DNA from: Sedimentisphaerales bacterium
GTDB taxonomy: Bacteria; Planctomycetota; Phycisphaerae; Sedimentisphaerales; SM23-30
Length of the DNA: 64,000 nt
NCBI GenBank assembly: GCA_028281535.1
Contig: JANQJS010000022.1
Coordinates: 62,001-126,000, forward strand
Reading direction: 5' to 3'
In this document: positions 1-7,825 of the stretch, piece after piece
How positions within the stretch are numbered: position 1 is the stretch's first letter
Layout: every line of letters starts with the position of its first letter
The notes under the pieces: generated by a model
What the model was told of the DNA's origin: nothing
Databases searched by the model: none
Seen by the model: the letters and a program-made list of their open reading frames with translations, nothing else
Translations under genes and position numbers: made by a program

Positions 1-465
1 TCCAGTGGAGCCCAGGGAGACATTCAACAAGCGACCGAACTGGCTCGTAAAATGGTCATGGAATGGGGCATGAGCGATCGGCTTGGTTTTATACGCTATG
101 GCACAGACAATCAAGGCATGTGGTATGGTGAAGGCATGGCAGGCGGCGAATTTTCAGACCGAACATCTGAAACCATTGACTCTGAAATTCGCGGCATCAT
201 GGATCAGGCATACACAGATGTCAAACAATTATTGCAAACCAATAAGCAACAAATGGAAGATATTACGCAAGCTCTGATCAAATATGAAACCCTAGATGGT
301 GAAGAAGTCAAACAGGTCATCGCCGGCAAAAAGCTGACAAAGCCCAGCGTGCTGGACCTTTTAGAAGTTGAAAAAAATAAGAAAAATCCACCTGAGTCAA
401 GTGCTCAAGACAAACCAGAAGAGGATGTTGATCCTGGTTTTGGAACAGTGCCTAAACCAGCATAA
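1..465 (+). CDS. ftsH: ATP-dependent zinc metalloprotease FtsH, C-terminal part (5' truncated by window)
   Basis: The reading frame is open from base 1 and ends with TAA at 463-465, giving the last 154 residues. The segment from about residue 8 (QQATELARKMVMEWGMSDRLG) is the conserved part of the M41 peptidase domain of FtsH, followed by the helical region with the TLDGEEV motif typical of the family end and a short polar, Pro-rich tail. FtsH is a membrane-anchored hexameric AAA+ protease that degrades misfolded membrane proteins and some regulators. The AAA module and the HEXXH zinc site lie upstream, outside the window. The next gene is 239 bp away, so this is probably the end of its transcript. 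Confidence 0.93.
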   Translation, partial: SSGAQGDIQQATELARKMVMEWGMSDRLGFIRYGTDNQGMWYGEGMAGGEFSDRTSETIDSEIRGIMDQAYTDVKQLLQTNKQQMEDITQALIKYETLDGEEVKQVIAGKKLTKPSVLDLLEVEKNKKNPPESSAQDKPEEDVDPGFGTVPKPA

Positions 466-649
466 TTGCTTCACATCTGCTTGTGGATTATTGGACTAAA
501 TCTAGTCTGAATAATGTGCTGCGAACCGTTATAAGTGGAACTTTGTTCATAATTTTACCCACATAAGGGTTTTTCTGAGTATAACTTACCAACATTAACT
601 CATTTCTATCCATCTTTTGGTCGATTTATGATATGTATGAAGGTTTCGT

Positions 650-672
650 GAAATTTTAAATTGTAAAATTTC
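650..672. repeat. AT-rich perfect inverted repeat upstream of the HD-GYP gene
   Basis: GAAATTTT at 650-657 and AAAATTTC at 665-672 are perfect complements separated by 7 bases. The repeat ends 32 bp before the start codon at 705, so it could be an operator or a weak 5' UTR hairpin. Seen directly; the role is unknown. Confidence 0.4.
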
Positions 673-704
673 ATTGAAGTTCTTCACAATCATAAGGAAA
701 CCGA

Positions 705-1955
705 ATGCCGATTTTACTCAACGTCAAAGATTTAGAACCAGGTATGTGCCTGGCAAAGAATGTGACCAATCAATTCAACATTTTGCTCACACAAGGTAGG
801 CGCCTAAACGAAAATGACATAGCCGCCCTACAACGACGTTTCCCTGAATTAATGGTACATGTCGGCGATCCAGTATTGGATGACGCGATAGAATTTCAAG
901 ATGACTCACACGATACTGAAGTATCGCATACGGTTCGATCACAAATTTCAAATATGACAAAAAAAGTGAGCGGCTCAATTCGCTCGGGTGTTGCTCTTCA
1001 ATCTGAACATATTGCTGGAATACAAGACACCTTGGATGAAATGCTCAACTACCTACAAGACAATCCAGTCACGATGGCCATCATCGAGAAATATGGTTTT
1101 GGTGATGATTATTTGCAAGAGCACACTGCCAATGTTTTTTACATCAGTCTTGTCCTGGGCAACACAATAAAAAATTACATTAAGTCTGAACGTGAGCGTT
1201 TAACAGCAGCAAAGAGTTTGTCAAATGCCATGAACCTAACACCTCTGGCTACAGCGGCCTTATTTTTTGATTTGGGCATGATCCCATTGGAACATTTGAT
1301 GAAAAAAAATGAGCCACTCACCCCTGATGAAGTGGATGCCATTCGCAATCATCCCATTGACAGCGCAAACTTATTACCAAATTCACTGGACCCAATGGTT
1401 CGCCTGACAATCACCTGCCATCATGAAAACCAGGATGGCAGTGGCTACCCTACAGGATTGCCAGGCGAAAAGATTACGATCTTTGCACGAATACTGCGTA
1501 TTGCCGATGCATTCTGTGCTGCTACCGCTGAAAAAGTTTACCGAAAAGCCAAAAGTCCTATCAAGATTATGCATGAGATGCTTCATGGTCCATACCAACG
1601 CTATTATGATCCAGTTGTACTTAAAGTCTTTGCAGGGATCATGCAACCATTACCCATCGGTGCGAAACTTCAAATGGACAATGGCTGCTGCGGCGTTGTT
1701 GTCCGCCAGGATTCGAAATCCCCATTCAATCCTGAAATCATTTTGGCCTATGATGAATTTGGCGACCCCATTAATGATATTAGCCCAAATAATATCTTTA
1801 AATTGAGTGATCGCGATGACATTGACGTGGTCTCGTTCGGTGAAGAAGACATCTCATTTTTGAATAATTACGCAACCTGGATCACAAATCCTCAGGAAGA
1901 AGCAGAAAAACTTGCCGACAAACCTGTGGAAACACTGGACATGATGTATCCATAA
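705..1955 (+). CDS. HD-GYP domain protein with degenerate catalytic HD pair
   Basis: A 416-residue protein. The first 70 residues resemble the N-terminal domain often found in front of HD-GYP phosphodiesterases. The HD-GYP core spans about residues 140-310: EHTANVF carries the first conserved His, and HHENQDGSGYPTGLPGE holds the HHE and GYP motifs. HD-GYP proteins hydrolyse cyclic di-GMP at a di-iron or tri-iron site. Here the HDIGK signature reads F188-D189-L-G-M, so the metal-binding His and the usual Lys are replaced. The protein may bind rather than cleave its ligand. The last 100 residues are an unassigned domain. Start ATG 705 has AAGGA upstream. It stands alone. Confidence 0.8.
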   Translation: MPILLNVKDLEPGMCLAKNVTNQFNILLTQGRRLNENDIAALQRRFPELMVHVGDPVLDDAIEFQDDSHDTEVSHTVRSQISNMTKKVSGSIRSGVALQSEHIAGIQDTLDEMLNYLQDNPVTMAIIEKYGFGDDYLQEHTANVFYISLVLGNTIKNYIKSERERLTAAKSLSNAMNLTPLATAALFFDLGMIPLEHLMKKNEPLTPDEVDAIRNHPIDSANLLPNSLDPMVRLTITCHHENQDGSGYPTGLPGEKITIFARILRIADAFCAATAEKVYRKAKSPIKIMHEMLHGPYQRYYDPVVLKVFAGIMQPLPIGAKLQMDNGCCGVVVRQDSKSPFNPEIILAYDEFGDPINDISPNNIFKLSDRDDIDVVSFGEEDISFLNNYATWITNPQEEAEKLADKPVETLDMMYP

Positions 1956-2036
1956 TAAAAGTGTTTACAATTACTTACATCGTTTTCCCGCCAAAGCCAA
2001 TTTTATAGATATCCTGGAAAATAATAGGGATATGTA

Positions 2037-2065
2037 TTGACTACCCGCCCCATCTAGGCTAAATT
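2037..2065 (+). promoter_or_regulatory. Predicted sigma70-type promoter of the pheA operon
   Basis: TTGACT at 2037-2042, a 17-base spacer, and TAAATT at 2060-2065. This lies about 50 bp before the pheA start, with no gene between. A TATAAT at 2074-2079 has no clear -35 at the right distance. Confidence 0.45.
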
Positions 2066-2116
2066 AAAGGGTTTATAATGTCTTTAATAATAAGCTTTTA
2101 AACCATTTTAATTCTG

Positions 2117-3223
2117 GTGGCTATTTTGTCTGAATCCATGAGTGAAATAAACCTGGATGAACTACGCGAAAAGATTGATCAACTAGACGAACAGTTGGTT
2201 CAGTTGCTAAATGAACGCGCCAAAATCGTTGAAGATGTTGGCAAAATCAAACGCAACAATAAAGACGCCCCGGCAATATATGCACCTGATCGAGAACGTG
2301 CTGTTTTTGATAAAGTGCTAGCGAGTAACAAAGGACCACTGCCTGATAAATGCTTACTCGCGATTTATCGCGAACTAATGAGTGGTTCATTTTATCTTGA
2401 ACGCCCACTACGCATTGCCTTTTTAGGCCCTGAGGGTAGCTATTCCCACATGGCGGCATTAACCAAATTTGGTCAAAGTGTCGAGTATGAACCTTTACCA
2501 AATATCGCTGAGGTTTTTTGTGAAATTGAACGTAAACACTGTGACCAAGGCATTGTCCCCATTGAAAATTCGATTGCTGGCGGCATTGGTGAAACGCTCG
2601 ATGCATTAATCGAATCATCGGTCATCATTCGCAATGAACTTCGAATCGCGATCCACCATAACTTGCTCGCAAATTGCAAACAAAGTGATATACAAATTAT
2701 ATATTCAAAACCGGAAGTTTTTTCACAGTGTCGCAAATGGCTTAATGCAACACTGCCCAATGTATCAACGGTTTCTACCGGCTCCAGTGCTGAAGCTGCA
2801 CAGATAGCAGCAAAAGAAAGTAATGCCGGAGCCATTGGTTCAAAAATTGCTGCCGACTTATATGATTTAAAAGTTATTAATGAAAACATTGAAGATGCTC
2901 CAAACAATACGACACGCTTTTTTGTCATTGGACGTGAAACGGTTCGCTCAACAGGCAAAGACAAAACATCCATTATTTTTAGCACGGCCCACAAAACAGG
3001 TGCATTGTCGGATGTTTTATCTGAGTTTCAAAAGCGCAGCATTAATCTGTTGAACATTGAATCTCGTCCCAGCAAGAAACGGGAAATGGAGTATTATTTT
3101 TTCGTAGATTTACAAGGCCATCAAGATGACGGCCATGTCATTGAAGCATTGCGTGAAGTGAAAAAGCACTGCTTACAACTTAGCGTCCTTGGTAGCTATC
3201 CAATATGCCAGGAAATTTTATAA
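2117..3223 (+). CDS. pheA: Bifunctional chorismate mutase/prephenate dehydratase (P-protein)
   Basis: A 368-residue protein that turns chorismate into prephenate and then phenylpyruvate in phenylalanine synthesis. Residues about 10-95 are an AroQ-type chorismate mutase helix bundle (LREKIDQLDEQLVQLLNERA). Residues about 98-280 are the prephenate dehydratase domain (IAFLGPEGSYSH, VPIENSIAGG, and NNTTRFFVIG with the catalytic Thr). Residues about 290-365 are an ACT domain with the ESRP motif that binds phenylalanine for feedback control. The GTG at 2117 gives the longest form; an in-frame ATG at 2138 is an alternative and neither has a strong ribosome site. It leads a long + strand run and tpiA follows after 37 bp. 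Confidence 0.93.
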   Translation: MAILSESMSEINLDELREKIDQLDEQLVQLLNERAKIVEDVGKIKRNNKDAPAIYAPDRERAVFDKVLASNKGPLPDKCLLAIYRELMSGSFYLERPLRIAFLGPEGSYSHMAALTKFGQSVEYEPLPNIAEVFCEIERKHCDQGIVPIENSIAGGIGETLDALIESSVIIRNELRIAIHHNLLANCKQSDIQIIYSKPEVFSQCRKWLNATLPNVSTVSTGSSAEAAQIAAKESNAGAIGSKIAADLYDLKVINENIEDAPNNTTRFFVIGRETVRSTGKDKTSIIFSTAHKTGALSDVLSEFQKRSINLLNIESRPSKKREMEYYFFVDLQGHQDDGHVIEALREVKKHCLQLSVLGSYPICQEIL

Positions 3224-3260
3224 ACCAATAAAGATTCGAAATTAGAGGAGTCTATTTACC

Positions 3261-4034
3261 GTGAGAAAGAAATACATCGCTGGAAACTGGAAAATGAATT
3301 TAAACTTAGCCGACGCCAAAGATCTGGCAAGCGGGCTAGATGCTGAAATCAAAAACCTGGATGGCATTGACAATGTTGATATCGCTGTCTGCCCTCCTTT
3401 CGTATATTTGCAACGTATCATTGGCACTTTAGCAGATAGCCCGATTAAAGCCGGGGCTCAAAATGTTTATTTTGAAGCAAATGGTGCATTTACTGGTGAA
3501 GTCAGCGTAGAAATGCTTAAAGATATTTCTTGCCCGATGACATTAATTGGTCATTCGGAACGTCGTCATGTCATGGGTGAAACCGATGAACTCATTAACA
3601 AAAAAGTACACGCCAGCCTGGCAGGTGGTATTGAAGTTATTTTGTGCATTGGTGAATTATTGGAAGAACGTGAAGGTGACCAAACTGAAGCCGTCTGCGA
3701 GCGTCAACTTCGCGAAGGTCTTGCCAATGTGACCGCTGACCAAATGGCTAACATCACGATCGCCTACGAACCCGTCTGGGCAATTGGTACCGGTAAAACG
3801 GCGACCTCTGATCAAGCTCAAGAAGTACATGCATTTTGCCGCAAAGTTCTTGCAGATATTTACGATGATTCTGTTGCCCAGGCAACTCGAATTCAATATG
3901 GCGGTAGTGTCAAGCCTGCAAACGCAGAAGAGCTTATGAGCAACCCTGACGTTGATGGCGTATTGGTGGGCGGTGCCAGCCTTAAAGTCAGTGATTTTAC
4001 AGGTATTATTAAAGCAGGATTGGCCTGCGGCTAG
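3261..4034 (+). CDS. tpiA: Triosephosphate isomerase
   Basis: A 257-residue protein of the usual family length that interconverts dihydroxyacetone phosphate and glyceraldehyde 3-phosphate. The family residues are all visible: GNWKMN near the start with the catalytic Lys, IGHSERR with the electrophilic His, AYEPVWAIGTGKTA with the catalytic Glu and the flexible loop, and YGGSVKP and VGGASLK forming the phosphate-binding loops. It starts with GTG at 3261, supported by AGAGGAG at 3244-3250. secG follows after 56 bp, an arrangement seen in many bacteria. Confidence 0.97.
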   Translation: MRKKYIAGNWKMNLNLADAKDLASGLDAEIKNLDGIDNVDIAVCPPFVYLQRIIGTLADSPIKAGAQNVYFEANGAFTGEVSVEMLKDISCPMTLIGHSERRHVMGETDELINKKVHASLAGGIEVILCIGELLEEREGDQTEAVCERQLREGLANVTADQMANITIAYEPVWAIGTGKTATSDQAQEVHAFCRKVLADIYDDSVAQATRIQYGGSVKPANAEELMSNPDVDGVLVGGASLKVSDFTGIIKAGLACG

Positions 4035-4090
4035 ATAATAGAGATAAAGAAAAAAAGTAACAAAGTCTTCATTCATTATGGGAGCACATT

Positions 4091-4618
4091 ATGGAATCAG
4101 TTATGTTAGCTGAAATGAGTATATGGAATTATTTGGGAGCGATCCTGCTTATTGCGGTCAGTATCCTGTTAATTTTATTGGTATTAGTTCAAAAAGGACG
4201 CGGCGGCGGCTTGGCAGGTGCCTTTGGTGGCGCCGGAGGTCAAAGCGCATTTGGTAGTAAAACAGGTGACACACTCACTTGGATTACTGTCGGTTTCGTC
4301 TTTGTCTTTCTATTCATTGCTATTTTAATGTCCAAATTTTACAAAGCGGAATCGACCCTAGAGCGGGAAATGACGATAGCAAGCAATCCACTGAATAATA
4401 CAACACCAACAGCGTCTACTGCCAGCAGCACTTCTACTGCAACAACAACTTCAGTGGACACAGTAACAACTGACGCCAGCACAACCACTGAGGCCATTAC
4501 GGAGACAAAAGACGCTGTAGAAACAACAGTAAACGAAGTAGCGGAAACAGCCGACACAGCCACAACGACTGACACACCTGCTGTCGATGCAGCGACAACC
4601 AGCCCTGAGGAAAAATAA
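4091..4618 (+). CDS. secG: Protein translocase subunit SecG with long Thr/Ala-rich tail
   Basis: A 175-residue membrane protein. Residues 1-80 match SecG: a first membrane helix (about 10-33), the conserved cytosolic loop [20 protein letters not shown], and a second helix (about 56-80). SecG stimulates SecYEG-dependent export. Typical SecG has 70-120 residues; here about 90 extra residues rich in Thr, Ala, Ser and Glu follow the second helix, with no fold I recognise. GGAG stands 6 bases before the ATG at 4091. The stop is one base before the yicC start, so the two are probably translationally coupled. Confidence 0.92.
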   Translation: MESVMLAEMSIWNYLGAILLIAVSILLILLVLVQKGRGGGLAGAFGGAGGQSAFGSKTGDTLTWITVGFVFVFLFIAILMSKFYKAESTLEREMTIASNPLNNTTPTASTASSTSTATTTSVDTVTTDASTTTEAITETKDAVETTVNEVAETADTATTTDTPAVDAATTSPEEK

Positions 4619-4619
4619 T

Positions 4620-5510
4620 ATGCTTAAAAGCATGACTGGATTTGGCGAAGCTCAAGCGGAAAGCGGTGGTTACAATTTTTTATTGGAAATCAAATCGCTT
4701 AACAACCGCTTTCTAAAAACAACGGTCAGGCTCCCAGATGCATTATCATCACTCGAGCCTGAAATTGAAAAGAAAGTCAGAAACGAACTGCTTCGCGGCT
4801 CCGTCAGCTTAACGCTCCATATGAAAAATTTGAATGACGCTGGTCCTTTTGAAGTGAATCACGCTGCAACAGAAAAATATCTAGCAAGTTTATTACAATT
4901 AGCAACACTTCACGACCAAGGCAACAATATGAATATCAACCTGGCAAACCTCCTGCAATTACCTGGAGTATGCCAGATACGTACTTTTACAGAAGAAGAA
5001 TATAAACATTTTCTCGAAATCCTTCTTAAGCTAACGGATGACGCATTGGCAAAATTACAGGAAATGCGAGAAATTGAAGGAAAAGTCCTTCTCGATGATT
5101 TGCAACAAAACTGTAAAGTCATTTCAGATAATCTTACCGCCCTTAGCGGCTTGACCGACAAGGTGCTCAACGAATACCGAAATCGAATCCAGTCACGCGT
5201 TGACATGATGCTGGCCGAAGCCAATATCAAACTTGATGAAGATATGCTGATGAAAGAAGTCGCCATCTTTGCGGAACGCAGCGATGTAAATGAAGAGATT
5301 TCGCGACTACAATCACACTTAGAACAATTTGATGCCGCATGCCAGTCAGATAAACAGACTGGACGACGACTTGATTTTATTACGCAAGAAATGCTCAGGG
5401 AGGCTAACACCATAGCCAACAAAGCGAATGATGCCCAAATTAGCCAGCATGTGGTTGAAATTAAAGTCGCAATTGATCGATTGAAAGAACAAGTGCAAAA
5501 CATTGAATAA
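4620..5510 (+). CDS. yicC: YicC family endoribonuclease
   Basis: A 296-residue protein. The start at 4620 is chosen because the family begins with the motif SMTGFG (here MLKSMTGFGEAQ) and GAGG lies upstream; a longer reading from 4587 would overlap secG. The N-terminal YicC domain (NNRFLKTTVRLPD) and the C-terminal DUF1732 part (GRRLDFITQEMLREANTIANK) are both present and full length. YicC proteins are endoribonucleases that act on structured RNA, including in E. coli the small RNA RyhB. It lies between secG and gmk, a linkage common in bacteria. Confidence 0.93.
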   Translation: MLKSMTGFGEAQAESGGYNFLLEIKSLNNRFLKTTVRLPDALSSLEPEIEKKVRNELLRGSVSLTLHMKNLNDAGPFEVNHAATEKYLASLLQLATLHDQGNNMNINLANLLQLPGVCQIRTFTEEEYKHFLEILLKLTDDALAKLQEMREIEGKVLLDDLQQNCKVISDNLTALSGLTDKVLNEYRNRIQSRVDMMLAEANIKLDEDMLMKEVAIFAERSDVNEEISRLQSHLEQFDAACQSDKQTGRRLDFITQEMLREANTIANKANDAQISQHVVEIKVAIDRLKEQVQNIE

Positions 5511-5538
5511 TCATGGCGTGTAATGCCATTTAAATTGA

Positions 5539-6108
5539 ATGGAAGAAAAATCAACCAAGCAAGGATCGTTATTTGTTGTGACCGGGCCAAGTGGCTCTGG
5601 TAAAACAACGCTTTGCCATGAAGCCGTTAACAGAACCCAGGCATCACTAAGCGTATCAGCAACGACTCGCAGGCCCGGAAAAAATGAAACCCATGGCGAA
5701 GACTACTATTTTCTTTCGCATGATGATTTTAATAAATATATACAGAATAATTGCTTTCTTGAACATGCCAAGGTGTTTGATAATTTTTATGGCACCTTAC
5801 GAGAACCTGTTGAAGAAAAACTAAAGAAAAATGAAACCATTATTCTGGAAATAGATGTCCAAGGCGCAAAGCAGGTTTTCAGTAATCACCCAGAAGCCAT
5901 TGGCATTCTGATATTGCCGCCCAGCCATGTCGAATTACGACGTAGGCTAGAAAATAGGGCCAGAGACTCTAAGCAAACAATAGAACAACGAATTGAAAAA
6001 GCAAACTGGGAAATCCAGCAAGCTCAAGCGGATGAACATTTTAAACATACGATAACAAATGACAATTTTGAACGGGCTGTGCAAGAGCTCATTGATATCA
6101 TTGAATAA
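5539..6108 (+). CDS. gmk: Guanylate kinase
   Basis: A 189-residue enzyme that phosphorylates GMP to GDP with ATP. The P-loop GPSGSGKTT lies at residues 16-24, followed by the GMP-binding part (TTRRPGKNETHGEDYYF, then EHAKVFDNFYGT) and the ILEIDVQGA strand. The length is typical. rpoZ follows after 18 bp; the gmk-rpoZ pair is conserved widely and links GTP metabolism with RNA polymerase. Confidence 0.96.
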   Translation: MEEKSTKQGSLFVVTGPSGSGKTTLCHEAVNRTQASLSVSATTRRPGKNETHGEDYYFLSHDDFNKYIQNNCFLEHAKVFDNFYGTLREPVEEKLKKNETIILEIDVQGAKQVFSNHPEAIGILILPPSHVELRRRLENRARDSKQTIEQRIEKANWEIQQAQADEHFKHTITNDNFERAVQELIDIIE

Positions 6109-6126
6109 TTTAATGGAGACCTGAAT

Positions 6127-6372
6127 ATGATTGAAGCTTTAAAAGATGACAAAGTGATAAAAAAAGTCGGTGGCCAATTTCGCCTTGCCGCTTTGGTACA
6201 GCGCCGCATGAAAGAATTGATTGAAGGATCACGCCCATTGGTAGAAACTGAAGGCAAGAACCTGGTTGCAGTCGCGATCGAAGAAATCATGCAAGACAAA
6301 ATTGCTATTGATTACGACAAGTCTGACGGCTTGGTTCCGCTTGAAGATGATGGCACCCAGAAAAAGAACTAA
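6127..6372 (+). CDS. rpoZ: DNA-directed RNA polymerase omega subunit
   Basis: An 81-residue protein matching RpoZ: the GGQFRLAALVQRRMKELIEG segment corresponds to the conserved KFRLAxVAxxRAxQL region, followed by VAVAIEEIMQDKI. Omega helps assemble and stabilise the core enzyme through the beta-prime subunit. It sits directly after gmk and before coaC, as in many genomes. GGAGA upstream supports ATG 6127. Confidence 0.9.
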   Translation: MIEALKDDKVIKKVGGQFRLAALVQRRMKELIEGSRPLVETEGKNLVAVAIEEIMQDKIAIDYDKSDGLVPLEDDGTQKKN

Positions 6373-6416
6373 TCCAACAACCATCAATCGTTTCAACGCA
6401 CGAATATTGACGAATC

Positions 6417-7001
6417 ATGTCAAATAACAGTAAACAACTAGATGGTTTTGAAATTATCCTGGGAGTGACCGGGGGGATTGCAGCTTACAAATCTGCACAC
6501 CTATGTTCCCAACTTGTCCAGCAAGGCGCCGGCGTCACAGTCATTATGACGCAAAGTGCTTTAAAGTTTGTTGGCGAACTTACCTTCAGCACCTTAACAG
6601 GTCGCAAAGTTATCACACAATGGCTTGACACACCAGATATATACAACGCTCAACATATTACGTTAACTGATGCAGCAGATTTATTCGTGATCGCTCCAGC
6701 AACAGCCAATATCATCGCAAAATGCGCAACAGGTATCAGTGACGATGCCTTATCTACTTTTGCATGCAGCCTTGGTAGCGACATCCTACTAGCTCCTGCC
6801 ATGAATAGCCGCATGTATGACAATCCAGCAACACAACGAAATATCACAACATTAAAAAAAGATGGCTATCATATCATCGGACCCGATTCAGGTCAACTAG
6901 CCTGCGGTGACGTTGGACCTGGCCGTATGAGCGAACCAGAAATTATCTTCAACCGTATTTCGGAACTACTTTCAGGCAAAACACCCAAGCGACATTCCTA
7001 A
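6417..7001 (+). CDS. coaC: Phosphopantothenoylcysteine decarboxylase (separate CoaC)
   Basis: A 194-residue flavoprotein of the HFCD family that makes 4'-phosphopantetheine in coenzyme A synthesis. Motifs are ILGVTGGIAAYKS at the N terminus, APATANIIAK, the active-site segment LLAPAMNSRMYDNPA, and the substrate clamp PDSGQLACGDVGPGRMSEP with its Cys. In most bacteria this domain is fused to CoaB; here the protein ends after the clamp and CoaB is a separate gene starting 7 bp downstream, so the two are probably translated together. Confidence 0.94.
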   Translation: MSNNSKQLDGFEIILGVTGGIAAYKSAHLCSQLVQQGAGVTVIMTQSALKFVGELTFSTLTGRKVITQWLDTPDIYNAQHITLTDAADLFVIAPATANIIAKCATGISDDALSTFACSLGSDILLAPAMNSRMYDNPATQRNITTLKKDGYHIIGPDSGQLACGDVGPGRMSEPEIIFNRISELLSGKTPKRHS

Positions 7002-7007
7002 CAGACT

Positions 7008-7643
7008 ATGTCACAAACGAATTCAAAATTGCGTTTCTTAATTACCGCCGGCCCGACACGAGAATATATCGACACGGTTCGCTATATTTCAAATGCGTCA
7101 TCAGGCAAAATGGGATACGCCTGTGCTCACGCAGCTCGCAATAGAGGCCATCAAGTCACACTCATTAGTGGTCCTGTCGCCCTACCAGCCCCAGAAGGAA
7201 TTAAGACGCTTCAGGTTACCAGCAGCGAAGAAATGGCCAATCGGACACTATCAGAATTTGAATCTTGCGATATCGTCATCATGACGGCAGCTGTGTGTGA
7301 TTACAAAGCCAAGCATAAACAAGACCAAAAAATTAAAAAGACGAGCGACTCGCTAAACCTTGAACTGGTAAAGACCACCGATATCTTAAAAACGCTTGGC
7401 AGCCAAAAAACTCACCAGAAACTTATTGGGTTTGCCCTGGAAGATGAAACTCCCAAAGAAAATGCACAAAAAAAATATATCGAGAAAAAATTAGATCTCA
7501 TCGTTCTTAATGCTCCATCAGTGATTGGACAGAATAAAACATCAGTTGAAATTTTGGACTCAGCAGATAACTGGTCAACTTACGAATCACTTTCAAAAGA
7601 CGATTTAGCCGATCTGCTAATCAGCAAAGCAGAGAACCTTTAG
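7008..7643 (+). CDS. coaB: Phosphopantothenate-cysteine ligase (separate CoaB)
   Basis: A 211-residue protein that joins phosphopantothenate and cysteine, the step before CoaC. It shows ITAGPTREYIDTVRYISNAS, SGKMGYACAHAA, MTAAVCDYKAK, and LIGFALEDE, all typical of the CoaB half of CoaBC. In the usual K-x-K-K segment it has KIKKTS. It starts 7 bp after coaC and has no obvious ribosome site, which fits translational coupling. The last gene of the run; a 182-bp gap separates it from ftsK. Confidence 0.93.
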   Translation: MSQTNSKLRFLITAGPTREYIDTVRYISNASSGKMGYACAHAARNRGHQVTLISGPVALPAPEGIKTLQVTSSEEMANRTLSEFESCDIVIMTAAVCDYKAKHKQDQKIKKTSDSLNLELVKTTDILKTLGSQKTHQKLIGFALEDETPKENAQKKYIEKKLDLIVLNAPSVIGQNKTSVEILDSADNWSTYESLSKDDLADLLISKAENL

Positions 7644-7825
7644 CAGCCCCTCATTTCAGCACCCCCCCAATACAGAATTCCCCATAACCCATTACTAATA
7701 AATACTTTACAGGTGAAGCAAAAGGAGGGCCAATATTTAAGCAAATCTGTTAGTTTGCCCGATAATAGTAAAGCTAAGAAATAAAGTCACCAAAGATAGA
7801 CTGCGCAGATTTTCAAAGGAATTTT

